From the NCBI GenBank assembly GCA_026929865.2, contig CM049404.1, positions 9,311,501 through 9,375,500 on the forward strand: a DNA stretch of 64,000 nucleotides, read 5' to 3'. This stretch comes from Hyperoplus lanceolatus (lineage: Eukaryota > Chordata > Actinopteri > Uranoscopiformes > Ammodytidae). The notes beneath the pieces are model-generated. The model did not search any database. It saw only the letters and a program-made list of their open reading frames with translations, and was not told where the DNA came from. Positions 1 through 21,405 of this stretch are shown here, one piece after another (the first letter of the stretch is position 1; every line of letters starts with the position of its first letter). The position numbers and the translations under genes were made by a program.

Positions 1-42
1 GATGAAGTGGTTAGGGTCTGATATGTTGATATTATCCAACAG

Positions 43-1033
43 GCCTATCTGGAGTTCTTCACCTCCAGTGAAAATGTGAACGCTCTCCTTGAAGTGCTGA
101 AGAAGTACGGGCCCCGCGTCAACTACCACATCGTTAATGTGCACGTACGTTACAACATGAAGCTCCTGTCATTCTTTGGTTTGCGTGTCATTATATACGT
201 ATATATACTGTACTAATAATTTGTCGCAATGGATATTTTGTGTGCAGGGCCGTAACCTGACCAATGCCCCCGACATGCAGCCCAATGCTGTGACATGGGG
301 AATCTTTCCTGGCAGAGAGATTGTTCAGCCTACTGTAGCCGACCCTGTCAGCTTCATGTATTGGAAGGTAAGATGGGAGTGCGTCTAAGACCCAAGTTGA
401 AGGGTGGCAAAAAACATTTTGCAAAAATGTGTAACTTATATTCCCTCTATACATTGAATCAGGCTGGTGGGTGGGTACCAGAGAGGAGAATACACTGTCA
501 AATATGTTGGCTAAGCTTATTACAAATATTGTATATGTGTATGAGCTACACTGTTTGTGTTGTATTATATCATTGTCTTGTAGTCCCATGTAGGATAGGC
601 CACTTGTGTAGCATGACGCGAAAATAAACTTTCATATATTTATACGATAAATGCATTGTGGAATAGGCAAGGCCGAACGGGCATTGTGAGAGATAACGGG
701 GAAAATTAATGTAATGTCATCAAGAAGATTGTGATACACCAGCTGTTTTTAGGAGTTGTCAGTCTCCTCTGACTGAGCCCTTAACCAAAGCTGTCCCCAT
801 GTTGTCTTCAGGACGAGGCCTTTGCCCTGTGGATCGAGCAGTGGGCCAAGCTGTACGAAGACGAGTCCCCGTCACGGATGATCATCAAATACATCCATGA
901 CAACTACTTCCTGGTCAACCTGGTGGACAATGACTTTCCTCTGGAGAACTGTCTGTGGCAGGTCATCGACGATATGTTTGAGCTGCTGGATTCACCTCCA
1001 CAGCCTCTCAACGACGGAGCCGTCTCTGAATAA
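43..1033 (+). CDS. mthfr: Methylenetetrahydrofolate reductase, C-terminal part (last three coding exons)
   Basis: Reduces 5,10-methylene-THF to 5-methyl-THF in the cytosol, supplying methyl groups for remethylation of homocysteine. Three exons are visible: 43-144, 248-367 and 812-1033. Each has an AG acceptor, the first two have GT donors, and all are phase 0 (34, 40 and 73 residues plus TAA). The translation holds runs typical of vertebrate MTHFR, such as [39 protein letters not shown] and [20 protein letters not shown]. These belong to the C-terminal S-adenosylmethionine-responsive regulatory domain, not the FAD-binding catalytic barrel, which lies off the left edge. The protein ends in a short variable tail (LNDGAVSE), as in other vertebrates where the tail is poorly conserved. 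The gene is cut by the window edge; nothing in the visible part is broken. Confidence 0.96.
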
Positions 1034-1342
1034 TAATTCAGAATTTTTTCATAGGGGTAAGAAATATCACTATGGAACACTTGATCTCTTTCTGCATCAT
1101 CTAAAATAAGCTGTTATTGATACCATAGAGTATGAAATATGCAAAGTATTTTTTTTAAAGCTTTATATAAATGTTGTTTTTTTTAACACTTGTAGAAAGA
1201 AAATGAAATGTTACTTTAACTCGTAAACAAAATACATAGGTCCATACTACACATGAATATCTTTCACCTCCATGGTGGTTAACTTTATCCTCTGTAGCAC
1301 TCCCAGCTGCCACACTACACTTGTGCCTATTCAGGTTTGGGG

Positions 1343-1827
1343 TTAAAGGTGAAGTAAGCGGTTTATTTATGTTAATATAAGTGTGAAATCTCTCTTTATT
1401 CATACAGTGATCACTTACATAATGTGCGCGTTTCATAAAGCCGATCTCTCAGTCAGCTGCTCTGCATTTAATCGGCAAATAAACTTTTCGGGGATCCCAA
1501 ACTTAATATCCAATCACAAGAGAGAAGGCTACAAACCGAAACCCGTCTCACTTATGTTCTCACTGCCGGTGCATGCCAGAGCGACACATGGGTGAATGTT
1601 TATGTGCCTACAATGGCGGAGCAGGTAAAAATCCTTCCCAATGTCTATTTTGATGGTTTTTATCATGTTTTATCACACTTATGGATCTGAGATGACACTA
1701 GATAACTCGCTGCTTGAAGACCGCAGTGCATTAATGTGGTGACGTAGGGACGAGCGAGGGGACTGCTAACTGCAGTAACTGACAGGAAGTTAGCTAAAAG
1801 AACCATTCTGCTTACAGCACCTTTTAA
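1343..1827 (+). mobile_element. TTAA-flanked MITE, copy 1 (piggyBac-like non-autonomous element, inferred)
   Basis: A 485-bp unit bounded by TTAA on both sides. The left end reads TTAAAGGTGAAGTAAGCGG, and the right end is its imperfect inverse (CTTACAGCACCTTTTAA). It has no transposase-length frame. The same sequence occurs in inverse orientation at 3167-3645 and in decayed form at about 5731-5934. TTAA target duplication is the mark of piggyBac-type transposases; assigning the family on that basis is inference. It lies about 310 bp past the mthfr stop codon and may be part of that gene's 3' UTR. Confidence 0.75.
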
Positions 1828-3166
1828 CCCCAGTAACCTTTTTTACTTAATATGGACAGTTGTCACTAAATAAAAAAACAATACAATAAACTCACAATGA
1901 ACTGTGAACATGCTATATAGATTTACATATGTTTTTTTTAAGTAAATTATATTTTTATGGAAGAAGAACATTAAATAAAGGTAATTGAACGTATTTGAAT
2001 TCGATTCTGTAATGACGTGTACTGTTATGGGTGATAACCTTGTATGTAACTGATGGAGATGTGTATGAGGGAAACTTGTTTTTAATCTCATTTGGATGAT
2101 ATGACAGGATTAAGACTGTCTGATGTGTGAGTTGCTGGTGACTGCTGTACCACAGTCAAAAGTTACACCGGGTAACGTTTGCCTTAAAATCATTTAAATG
2201 TACGTCATTTTTGTATGTTCTGCCTGCTTTATAAAGTGCATTAAATTGTTTTTGGGACTCTCCAACAAGTCATGTTGATTGGGTTATCAAGTCATTTTGC
2301 AAAGCATCCAGCAATATTATCTATTACTATACATGTGGATTACTGCTGTAAAACATACATAGTGACCCTCCTCTATATTATAATAGAATTATGTTATTTT
2401 TTTAAATATCCACAGGCTACAGTGTCTTCTCTCCATGCATTGCCTGGATGTGTTTCTCTTTTGAACCAAACATGAACAATTCTTGTTATTACAGCAATGT
2501 TGACAAGTTGAAACATGTCATAATTAACCTAATAAACAAGTCTTGCTGGCAGTTATCTAAGGCTGTACTTATGCACAGTGGTTTTGGCATCTTAAAAGTT
2601 TTTTATAAACTCGCTCTAAACACTTGCAATGCATTACGATCTGTAGGTACGGTATATTTGACCATAAAGTAAATGGACACATCAAAATGTTGCAACCAGA
2701 TGATGGCGCTAGATTACAATTAGAGGATCACCAAAGTTGTTAACAATTCGTGCTGAGCAGAACATGAATATGTGAACCAGTCATTGCAATCTACCTGACA
2801 GATTGCGAGACATTTCCGTAAAAGTCATCACTGCAAAAATCACCGGCTTTTGGTGAAAATTGCGGTTTTGAATAAAAGGCATTTTGATTCCATGTCAACC
2901 TGCTTTGTCGAAGTATTTTCTAATCAGAAAAGGAAGAACTGTTATGTCATGTTGTTATTCGAATCCAAACCTTACATTTATTGTAAATAGGCCTAATTAT
3001 GTAATTCATAACATTATCAAAGGGCTAGATGGATATATAGATCCTTAATAAGTAATCACTCATGTACTGTAGATGACTTGCAATCGTTTGTGGGAGGCTT
3101 CATGCAGTGAGCTGGGAGCTCCCTCTAGTGTCCATTCTCGGTACTACAACAAGAAGTAGTAGCTGC

Positions 3167-3645
3167 TTAAAGGTGCTGTAAGCGGAATGGTTCTTTTAGC
3201 TAACTTCCTGTCAGTTACTGCAGTTAGCAGTCCCCTCGCTCGTCCCTACGTCACCACATTAATGCACTGTGGTCTTCAAGCAGCGAGTTATTTAGCATCT
3301 CAGATCCATAAGTGTGATAAAACATGATAAAAAACGAAACAGACATTGGGAAGGATTTTTACCTGCTCCGCCATTGTAGGAACATAAACATTCACCTATC
3401 TGTCGCTCTGGCGTGCACCGGCAGTGAAACCATGAGTGAGAAGGGTGTCGGTTTGTAGCGTTCTCTCTTGTGATTGGATATTAATTTCAGGATCCCCCGA
3501 AAAGTTTATTTGCCGATTACATGCAGAGCAGCTGACTGAGAAATCGGCTTTATGCAACACGCACATTATGAAAGTGATCACTGTATGAATAAAGAGCGAT
3601 TCAACACTTATATTAACATAAATAAACCGCTTACTTCACCTTTAA
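3167..3645 (-). mobile_element. TTAA-flanked MITE, copy 2, inverted relative to copy 1
   Basis: A 479-bp unit with TTAA at both ends, reading TTAAAGGTGCTGTAAGCGG on the left and CGCTTACTTCACCTTTAA on the right. Its reverse complement aligns along its whole length with the copy at 1343-1827. Shared internal stretches include the GACGTAGGGACGAGCGAGG segment and the GGAAGTTAGCTAAAAGAACC segment. A 61-codon minus-strand frame inside corresponds to a 70-codon plus-strand frame in copy 1; both look incidental. Confidence 0.75.
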
Positions 3646-4709
3646 GCCTCCTATGATGTCAATCTGAATTTTGTGTAAAATGTTCTTGGTAAAATGTGGA
3701 AGGGCCACTGTTAGAGGAAAGATGGTATACAGGAAAAAGTTCATTGTGAGAATAAAGTTGTATTTTATGACTAGTATGAATTTTTGTAAAATTATTACTT
3801 TATTCTCATCATTTTACATGTGTATATTTCCTCATTTATTTATTTTTTTACATTGTAATATTACAGCTTTAGTATTGTCATAAGGATGACAACATTCAAA
3901 AGAACACTGACTGCTAGCGCACACACACACACACACAAACGATGATATCACTAATATAGAGACTTTTTCTTCTTAAATTTGACTTTATTATCAATTTACA
4001 AATGTCCTCTTAAAATTATGACTTGTAATATCATGACAAAAAATAACCTCCCTTTATTCTCTAAGATTTATTTTGTTACTGGATCGTTATGTAACTAATT
4101 ATTACAGGCTTTTCAAAGTAAGTGGGCAGCTGTCATTAGCTTGAATTTTAAAATATACCAACTGAATCTTGTGTTCATTATATCCATTATTTTTTAAAAG
4201 ACTATAAATTGTAAATCAAACCACAATTCATTCATTCTGTAAAAAAAAAAAAAAAAAAAACTCTCCTGTAGTAATGTCTCTGATCTGAGCCATGATATGT
4301 AGACCGCAACTTTTGGAATCCATGTATGCTTGTTCTTTCAGTGCAGCAGCACACTCGTGCATACAGCTCTGAAATAAAAGCTGAGCTATGAAAAGTTCAT
4401 ACTCAAGCAGCAGTCTTCTCATTTTCACACTTTTACACATATTAACACAATGCTTTTTTTTTACAGATATAAATAGTTTAGTGGGCTTTAGATGCGATTT
4501 TCAGTGTTTGGTCTGCTTGTATTTAATGAACAGAAATTCTGAACTGCTCAGTTCAAAATGTTGCATTTTCTTTCGATTTGTGTATACATAAGAGAGTTAC
4601 ATTTGTGTTTGAGCTCCAAAGGGATTGACTGAAAAACTGGCAGAGAAAAAAAAAAGTGTAGAAGCAGTGGCAAACAACTTTAGTCTTCCAGGATAAATGT
4701 CTGAGTACC

Positions 4710-4711
<2 letters not shown>

Positions 4712-4740
<29 letters not shown>
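4712..4740. repeat. (CA)n microsatellite
   Basis: A perfect dinucleotide tract of about 29 bp in the spacer downstream of slc2a1. Confidence 0.95.
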
Positions 4741-4743
<3 letters not shown>

Positions 4744-5449
4744 TGTGAAAAGGGGCTGTTTGATGCTAACAAACATGGGCTCCTTTAAGCAGTTAACTTT
4801 ATAATAATGTAAGCACAATGATAATAAAAACACAACACTGCACTATCTCATAAACAATATTATGAAAGTTTTTTTTGGAACCAAGTCAGAATTTTCCATT
4901 CAAACATATTGCAGATATTAACCAAACTGATGCATTTGGCTTCTATCACATACCCACTTATTCACCTCGACCAAGTCAAGTGTAATATGCACATAAAAAC
5001 AGGTGGATGGACACAAATATAGCCCTGATTTAATATTCATGATTGAAGGCTGAAACATAAGGTCAAATCTTATTTTATATAAAACCATTTATATGTAACA
5101 GTTATGACCTAGAAAATCTAAATTACACAGCAGAGATTTTCCACCCCCTTCATCGCTGTTTGCAGTGTGTCCATAGAGGCAGCATTAACTGCATCATTGT
5201 GATACTGTGGTTCACTTCTCCACCATGACCTTGTGGACAGCCGATAAAGTAAATATGAGTTAAGCTATGCCTTTTTTTACCAGCATGTCAAGTGCTGAGA
5301 AGAACGGACTTGGGACTTTGTGACGTCTAAACCTCTTATGTACGTAATACTGATCCAAACAGTAGCTTATGGGGATATCTGAAACATGGGAGTAGTGCTC
5401 TCAATGTGTGGCCCGTGTGTGACGTTTGCTGTGTGTGTTGAGTCAGCTC

Positions 5450-14637
<9,188 letters not shown>

Positions 14638-16369
14638 CCCGGCCGCTCGGATGGATCCCTCCCAAACTTCCTATGAAAAGATCCGGTTGGATAGTAGTCA
14701 GGTCGGATTCATATGTCCCACTTTGAACGGATACACGTGGTCATTATACTTTCTGTGGTATCATTTAGTCCGAAATCAATGTAAACAAATCTTTCTCAGT
14801 GTGTGCGTCCATTTCACCTGCTGTGGTAAGCGCCTTAATGACGTCAGCACTAAGTGGATCTTCATGGGGTGCCGTGCCTCCAGCAAGAGCGGGAGAATCT
14901 CTGCGCTGATAGGCTGAGAAGGAAACAAGGCACTTGTATTGTCAGAGAGGTAATACTGTTAAGAAAGTCAGCAGATTAATAATTATGGCCTTATGTTTTA
15001 GATATTGATCCAATACAGGACCCATCTGTTAGATTTAGTGTTTTACAATAAACATCCAATATTCTACACACATTTCAAAACCAATTTGTAAAAGTAAATT
15101 GATCAACCCTTTACGTCACGTATTTGTGTTTGGATTAGCCCGCTTTAAACTAAAATTCAACATGCTGCACCGTTTCCATTTTAATTTAAGCCATGGCTGG
15201 ATTCACTTGTTAGAGGGCCCTGGGGAAATGTTTCATGTCGAATAGGCTACTGTTATTACAAGCATACAACAGACCATACAGGGTAGCTTCATAATGTGTC
15301 TAAATCGACAAGTGCTATGCTACAATAAACTACAACCTGGCCCCAGGCATGAATTTAGTATTATTAAGTAGCCCTATACTGTTTGAGCACAACAGAGATT
15401 ATAATTCAATTCAAAGCAGATTTGAACACGAACTGCCACTAAAAGACAGGGACACCAAATCAGCCAGTGATGCCGTTTTACGGCCCTTTTTCATTTCATT
15501 GCACATCTGCAGTGCAAATTCTCTAACGTAAAGAGGAATTATATGACCAAAATGTATTAGACACTCTGGGAACTTGGGCTTCTGGGGCCAAAACAAGTCA
15601 GATACAATATAAAAGCTTTTATAAGAATAAAAAATAAATTTTTAACTTTCTAGTCCTGTTTCACTGTGTTATTTGTTCAGTCACCCCTTGGTATGTATCA
15701 AGTGTTTGATTGCATTATGTGTACTCTGCAGTGTGCACTGCATCTGATGGTTGTTTAAAGAAAGCAGGGTTCATACTTTAAATACACAGGGACCCGGTGG
15801 AATAATGAGGGTCACTAGGGGCCTGCAGCTATTTTTCCCCCCAGTGAGTTAATCCAGCTCTGAAGTGGCTTTAAAATTTGTTGTCAGCTTGTGTCAATCT
15901 AAAGCAAACAGTTTATTATGTTCTCAAACTAACACTGTAGCAATAACACACAGTATGGGACAGCATTTTAATTGAAGGCAACGCATCTCCAACAGAAAGT
16001 GTGTGTGACAAACTGAAGGCAGTTTGAAAGAGTGGATTGAATTTAAATGTCCCTCACTAAAGAAGTATTAAGAAACAAAAAAAAAGAACATGTTATAGAG
16101 TTTTCCTTTTTGATTGCTTTCGTACATTGGTCACAACTGAATTCACGTGTTCAAAACTCCACTAAAGTCCATGTGGTCCAAACTGTGGTTCATTTTTCAT
16201 TCATTTCACACAAAATGAATCCAATAACCACATTTACCAACATTCAAGATCTCTTTTACCATTCATACTCGAAAACCTGAAAAAAACTGTGTATTTCAGT
16301 CCCATTTTTCAATGGCTAAGACAGTGTTTAAAAAAACTCTTAAAAACACAGCAGAGGATGGATATCGAA

Positions 16370-16635
16370 GGGGAAGAAATTCTCCTGTTTTTGTAGTTGT
16401 CTGGGATCATGTGGCATGCTGCTATAATCACAGGCTGGTTGTTATGCCTCCATACTCCCCTTTCCTTAACCCCAAAGAGGTGGGGTTTTTTCTCAGTGTG
16501 ATTTTGGAAAGTTTACAACCACCGTCCGTCCACATGACCAGATGTCTCTATTGGATGCTATGAATTCTGGGTGTGGAGACACTTATCTCGAAGAATTTCA
16601 GGGATGGATAAGGAGATATTTTCCCAGATGCATCA
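16370..16635 (+). pseudogene. Relic of a Tc1/mariner-IS630-type transposase
   Basis: Shows the C-terminal part of a DDE transposase: a VVWDHVA segment (usual form WDNVSFH), then MPPYSPFLNPKE, the hallmark motif before the last catalytic acid. In another frame it continues LLDAM, then EFQGWIRRYFPRCI, which matches the C-terminal GWIRH.RRFFPRC pattern of IS630-like elements. The copy is frame-shifted between these parts, shortened between WDH and the YSPFLNP motif, and has no recognisable N-terminal domain or terminal repeats. It is a dead DNA transposon fragment. Confidence 0.65.
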
Positions 16636-17221
16636 CAAGTAAAATTTGTAAGGTGAGATGTTGACAAAACGTTTTGGCCCAATGCTGCTGATAGGGATGA
16701 TTAGAAACCTCACAGTACTCAACCTTTAAAATGTATGAGATATTATACATTTTGATCTTTGGAAAAATATCATTTTAATTATTATTTACAGTCATTCAGA
16801 TAATTCTTTTTTTTATTGTATGTTCTGTCTGTCTGCTCTTTGCTGTTGAGCACGTGAAACTGGACAATTGAAAACAGTTACAGTTACACAGACTGCATAG
16901 TCCATGATTTACAGTAAATATATGTGTGCGTAAATCACACATAGTCACAGTTAAGTCTGTGCTTTCTCTGATACAAAACAAATGCAGAGACAGGCCCAGT
17001 TTTTGAGTCCAGGGTCCATCATCCCACCAAGGTTCAGTTGTGTGTGCACAGTCCAGCCGAATCCATGCCGCTCAGTTCCGTGGGTTACAACCAAAAACCG
17101 CGGTCACATTCCCGAATTATTTCACATTTTGGTACTATTTATTCACTCCTGTGCTATATTAACACACAGATGTGACCAGAGGCCTCTCAATCCAAAATCT
17201 CTATATAAACTTTCTAAAGCC

Positions 17222-17378
<157 letters not shown>

Positions 17379-18599
17379 GTAGTTCCTCCTGTAAATCCAG
17401 GTTGGAGGCTGTTGCTCTAATCCTCTGAGCACCGTAGCTATTTATACGTGCACTCAGTGGAGTCAGTTAGGCTGATGCCAGCGTGCTTGACATGGGACCT
17501 GGTGCAGTGGCCACTTGTTAGCACCACTTACTACAAGCAAGTAATGAATATTGTCTGAAAGCTGGATACTGAATTTCTGTTTAGTCCTGGAAAGAACCTT
17601 TTGCTCATTTCATGTGTTTAAGGTTGCAGTCCACCAATTTATCATGGCGGTCAGTTTAGTAGTCTTACATAAATACTATTCAACTTGTGAAAATGGTTGG
17701 GTATGAGCTCCACAGATGGTTTACACCAATTCACAAATACTGCAAGTGTGGGTGTTTCTACTTCGCTGAAGCTGGGGTTTCGAAAATGCGGGACTGATCT
17801 CAGCTGGTGCTCGGAGATGAAAAAACATAAATGCTGCGTTACAAACTGGAGTTTGACAGTCTTGGGTGTTGAAAACGCAGGCAGTGTCTAATGAAAGACC
17901 ACAGTGATTTGTATTATGGGAAATTTAGGATCCAGACATCTGGAGATAGACAAAGCGTCAAAAGGGACAAGCGTCAGGATATGTGAGGCTCTGCTCCTTT
18001 GATTTTGACCATTCTTTTTTTAAGTAGGCCTATGTCTCTTATGAGTTCCCCAACGTTATAGAAGTGACATGATATATCACTGGAGGAGCGCTTTAATTGT
18101 TAACTGTTTCATGTTCTTTGTTTTGTTTTGTTTGGGGTGCTATATCAATTATAACAATTATGATTACTATAATAATTATTATTATTATTTCACTTCCAAA
18201 GCTATTGGTTTGTAATGCACTCAAATGCCATCAGAGTCCTGCATTGAGCATTTACTGAAATACAAGTATAAAAGTACTTTTGAATATCTGCATTTGAACA
18301 AAGTAAAGGTGCTGGTGCTGATTCAATGCTCCATAAGTACAGTATTTGACCTGATGACCTTAGTAACTTGTTTTTTTTCTATATATTTCCTACAATTTTT
18401 ATCCAGGCTTTTCGTCACTGAACTCAAATGCCCCTTCTCAGCACACACTGTACCGTTGGAAATAATCACACCAAGAAGGCATCCAAAGGGGAATTCTGAG
18501 TGATTTAACAGGTCGAAATCTCCTTCCAAATGTTTTGTACACTGTGAATCACACACTGATGGATTTAATGTCTTGAGGAACGGCGGGGCAGCCAAACCT

Positions 18600-18602
<3 letters not shown>

Positions 18603-18637
<35 letters not shown>
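18603..18637. repeat. (CA)n microsatellite
   Basis: A perfect 35-bp tract in the spacer. Confidence 0.95.
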
Positions 18638-18639
<2 letters not shown>

Positions 18640-19129
18640 AATGGAGCGAATCAGCTCCAAACTCAGCCGAACCCGTGTTCCTGTGTGAAAAACCACACTC
18701 CAGAATAACCATGGGAATGTGTCTATCCTGGTCCATCTGTTGTTTCAAACTGCACCTCTCGGCCGCAAGACTGGGGTCATCTTGGACACTTGTATGGGGG
18801 TTTGTATATTTACCTCTTTTCCACATTGATCTAAAAGAGCTTGCTTTTTCCAGTTTACACACCAGCAGCTCTTATGCAACCCCCCCCCCCCAGCCTATCA
18901 ACTCACCATATTTCCACTGTTACCACAAGTCAGAGGCCGGGAGCAAGGAAGAGAGCAGAAAACATGGAAACAATTCAATAGGCCCAGTGTGTATGAGTAG
19001 GCCATAGGAGCCCAGTGGAAGTCCCCACGGAGCAATCCATCACCACAGACCAGACCCACAGTAAAAGTTGTTTGTTTTTTTTAAAGGGAGGAAGAGGAGT
19101 GCCTTTGCATGTGACATCACCAGAAACTT

Positions 19130-19376
19130 GAGACCGTCATTTTCTAGCAGACCTCCCTCCCACCCTCCTCCCTGCTGCCTGCTCCCCCATTTGCTTACCC
19201 TCCCCAACCTCTCCCTAAAAACGTCCTGTGCTTCTCTGCTGGGCTCCAAAAACAGGCCAGTATTATAGCAGCCTCCTGGACCCAAACAATACACCTCCTG
19301 GGTCCCAGGACTTCCAGCACACAGGTTCTCCCCAACCCTGCTGCTTCAGAGGGGTCAGCCGGGCTTGACTTTGAAG
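19130..19376 (+). other. Possible untranslated first exon of slc38a5 (hypothesis)
   Basis: A pyrimidine-rich, higher-GC stretch ends in the textbook donor TTTGAAG|GTAAGT (cut after 19376). The first recognised slc38a5 exon begins after a strong acceptor (TTTTTTCCTCTTTCAG, cut after 23556) and carries 66 bp of 5' UTR before the ATG, so an upstream untranslated exon must exist. This stretch is the best candidate I see, but the link is inferred from position and splice signals only. Confidence 0.3.
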
Positions 19377-20456
19377 GTAAGTCACCCTCATTCTGTTCTG
19401 GCTGGAGTGTGAGCGACTGTACTGCCACGTGTTTGGGCTGCATGAGGAGGTCTGCTCAATGGGAGAGTGAAGAACCATGGGGAGAGGAGAAGCAAGCGCT
19501 TTGTTACAGACACCAGGGCTAAGGGGCTTTTTTATTTTGCAAGGATTGCCAGGCTCATTAAAGTGGTTGTGATAAAAGTTGTGTTATGATATGTAAAATT
19601 ATTTATTTAAGTCAGGGGGTGACTGTAGTGTGAAGAGTTTTGCACAAAACAGTTAGGTTAGGTTGTCTCTAATGTGTAAAAATAGCTAATTTTCCCCTTT
19701 TTTAAATCTTTTGCTACTTTGAGAAGACTTGATGTTCAAGTGTTTTTCAGATATTTTTGATTAGAAGTAGAGGGGGGGGGGAAGATTATTAGAAAATACT
19801 TGAACGCAACATTTTCTCATGTACTCATGTGTATGTCAACTACACGTACATGTGAAAAAAGTACAGCGTACTAAAACAACGCCAGCAAAACACACATTTA
19901 ACATTTTTGTTGTTGAAATAAGCCTCAACTGGTGCTTGTCACACTGCTGTTCTTAGATAAATGTTGTAAGTGCTGCCTTTTTTTAAGAAGAAGAAGAAAA
20001 ACATACACACACACACACACAGGAGAGAAGGTGTCAGTGTTACATAAGATACGGTGTATCTACACATTCCATTCTGGCAAAAAAGGGCAGGGCCTGTTTA
20101 GGCACACATTGTTCACTGTATGTTCCCCCTTACCTCACTGTAGACACTTTCGACAGACTCTATTTACGGTCCCAGTCGGATGAAAAAACTCCTGGGATAA
20201 CTGCCAAAAAAGCATTGTCTTTCTGATTAAATAAAAGAGGGGGTTTCCTTCACTTTAGGAATGTGAAGTAACATGAAGAAAGATAAACATACTCAAAGTA
20301 TCTTTTACAGGAATGCAAATGTAAAAAAAAAAATTAAAATAATAACATTGTCATTTTTTACGTTGGGTTGTGTACAGATTGAACAACCAAGATCCCACAT
20401 GGTAATCAGTGTACTTAAGAGGTATCAGTACTGTAGGTGTATTTTTAAACTTTAGA

Positions 20457-20629
20457 TAGAGCGCTAGCTCTTTCCCTTTGCTTCCAGCCCTTTATGCTAA
20501 GATAGGCTAACCAGCTCCTGGCTCCAGCTCTGTTGTGAACACAAAGACATGAGGTTGGTATCCATCTGAACATCTCACTTTCAAGTGGAAAAGCAGGTGT
20601 GCTCACAAAATGTTGAACTATTCCTTTAA
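20457..20629 (-). mobile_element. Dispersed teleost repeat with TTAA end
   Basis: On the minus strand it begins TTAAAGGAATAGTTCAACA and continues with TTAGCCTATCTTAGCATAAA and CTGGAAGC. I recognise this wording as a very common dispersed repeat of teleost genomes. Its class is not certain to me; the TTAA end resembles the other MITEs of this window. No coding content. Confidence 0.5.
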
Positions 20630-21249
20630 CCATTTTTTCTTTGCTTACTCAGGCTATTTATTTAGCATACTTACTGTAACCACTCCAGTCCTTTCCATGC
20701 TGGCTGGATTGAGTTACTACAATGACAGGGCGTTGTATTGATTTCAAAGTTTGATTAAAGTGATGTTTGAACATTTGCTTCTCGTGGATCAACTGAAAGC
20801 ACATGCTACAGCACATGAGTCTGTTATCGATACAAGTTTCTGTTTACATTTGTAAAGATGAGTTTTTGGCCAAAAAGTATTGGCAAGAAACGCTGGAACC
20901 TGATTGGTGCATAGGGAGGGTGGGTGTACCTGCATCACGATAAGTCAGATGCACGTGAGCGTGCAACCTAAGGATGCACTTTTTCTTTATATACACCCCC
21001 TGTCATTGATTGTTTGATGACACATTGTCATTGTGGTTAAACATGTTCACATAATATAACAATATTATCCTGTTGTGGACCAACAAGACTCCCTTCATTG
21101 TCCAATTTGTGGATAACTTACTCCTACTTACACTTATCAATTTATAATTTTATAAGTAATACTAATCGCAGTTGTAGCGACTAGTATGTGAATGTATTCT
21201 GATCGCTCTGCCACCACTTGAACTGCATGGCAATGCCATAATAAATATA

Positions 21250-21405
21250 CATTTTATTTATTTATTTGTTTATTTATTTATTTATTATTCTTTCGGACAA
21301 TTCCACACAATACACAATTTTCTCTTGCAAATATTCATACATCATACTTTGTGTTGTCCGAAGGGAGACGGAAGAAGCCAAAGGCTTATTTTAAATACAT
21401 ATTTA
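21250..21405 (-). mobile_element. Probable retroposon relic ((TTTA)n tail, CGGACAA...TTGTCCG ends)
   Basis: A (TTTA)n-like tract at about 21254-21290 is followed by TTCGGACAATTCCACACAAT and later TTGTGTTGTCCGAAGGGAG. This looks like the A-rich tail and 3' end of a short non-LTR element in minus orientation. The family name is not certain. Confidence 0.35.

Larger units (their letters stand above)
1034..5449. other. Spacer between convergent mthfr and slc2a1 3' ends
   Basis: Both flanking genes end here, so it should contain both 3' UTRs. An AATAAA lies at 1974-1979 on the plus strand and an ATTAAA candidate at 5029-5034 on the minus strand. The rest is AT-rich, with two inverted MITE copies (listed separately), a run of A at 4243-4260 and CA repeats at about 3920 and 4712. 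Small open frames in this stretch fall in repeats or lack any recognisable protein similarity. I see no further gene. Confidence 0.7.

Noticed and set aside
1383-1595. Related 61-70 codon frames in the two MITE copies (1383-1595 and 3396-3581)
   Set aside because: Their similarity reflects the shared repeat. No transposase or known domain, and the frames differ by small length changes.
17697-19294. Small frames in the slc2a1-slc38a5 spacer
   Set aside because: Low-complexity or unrecognisable products without splice support.
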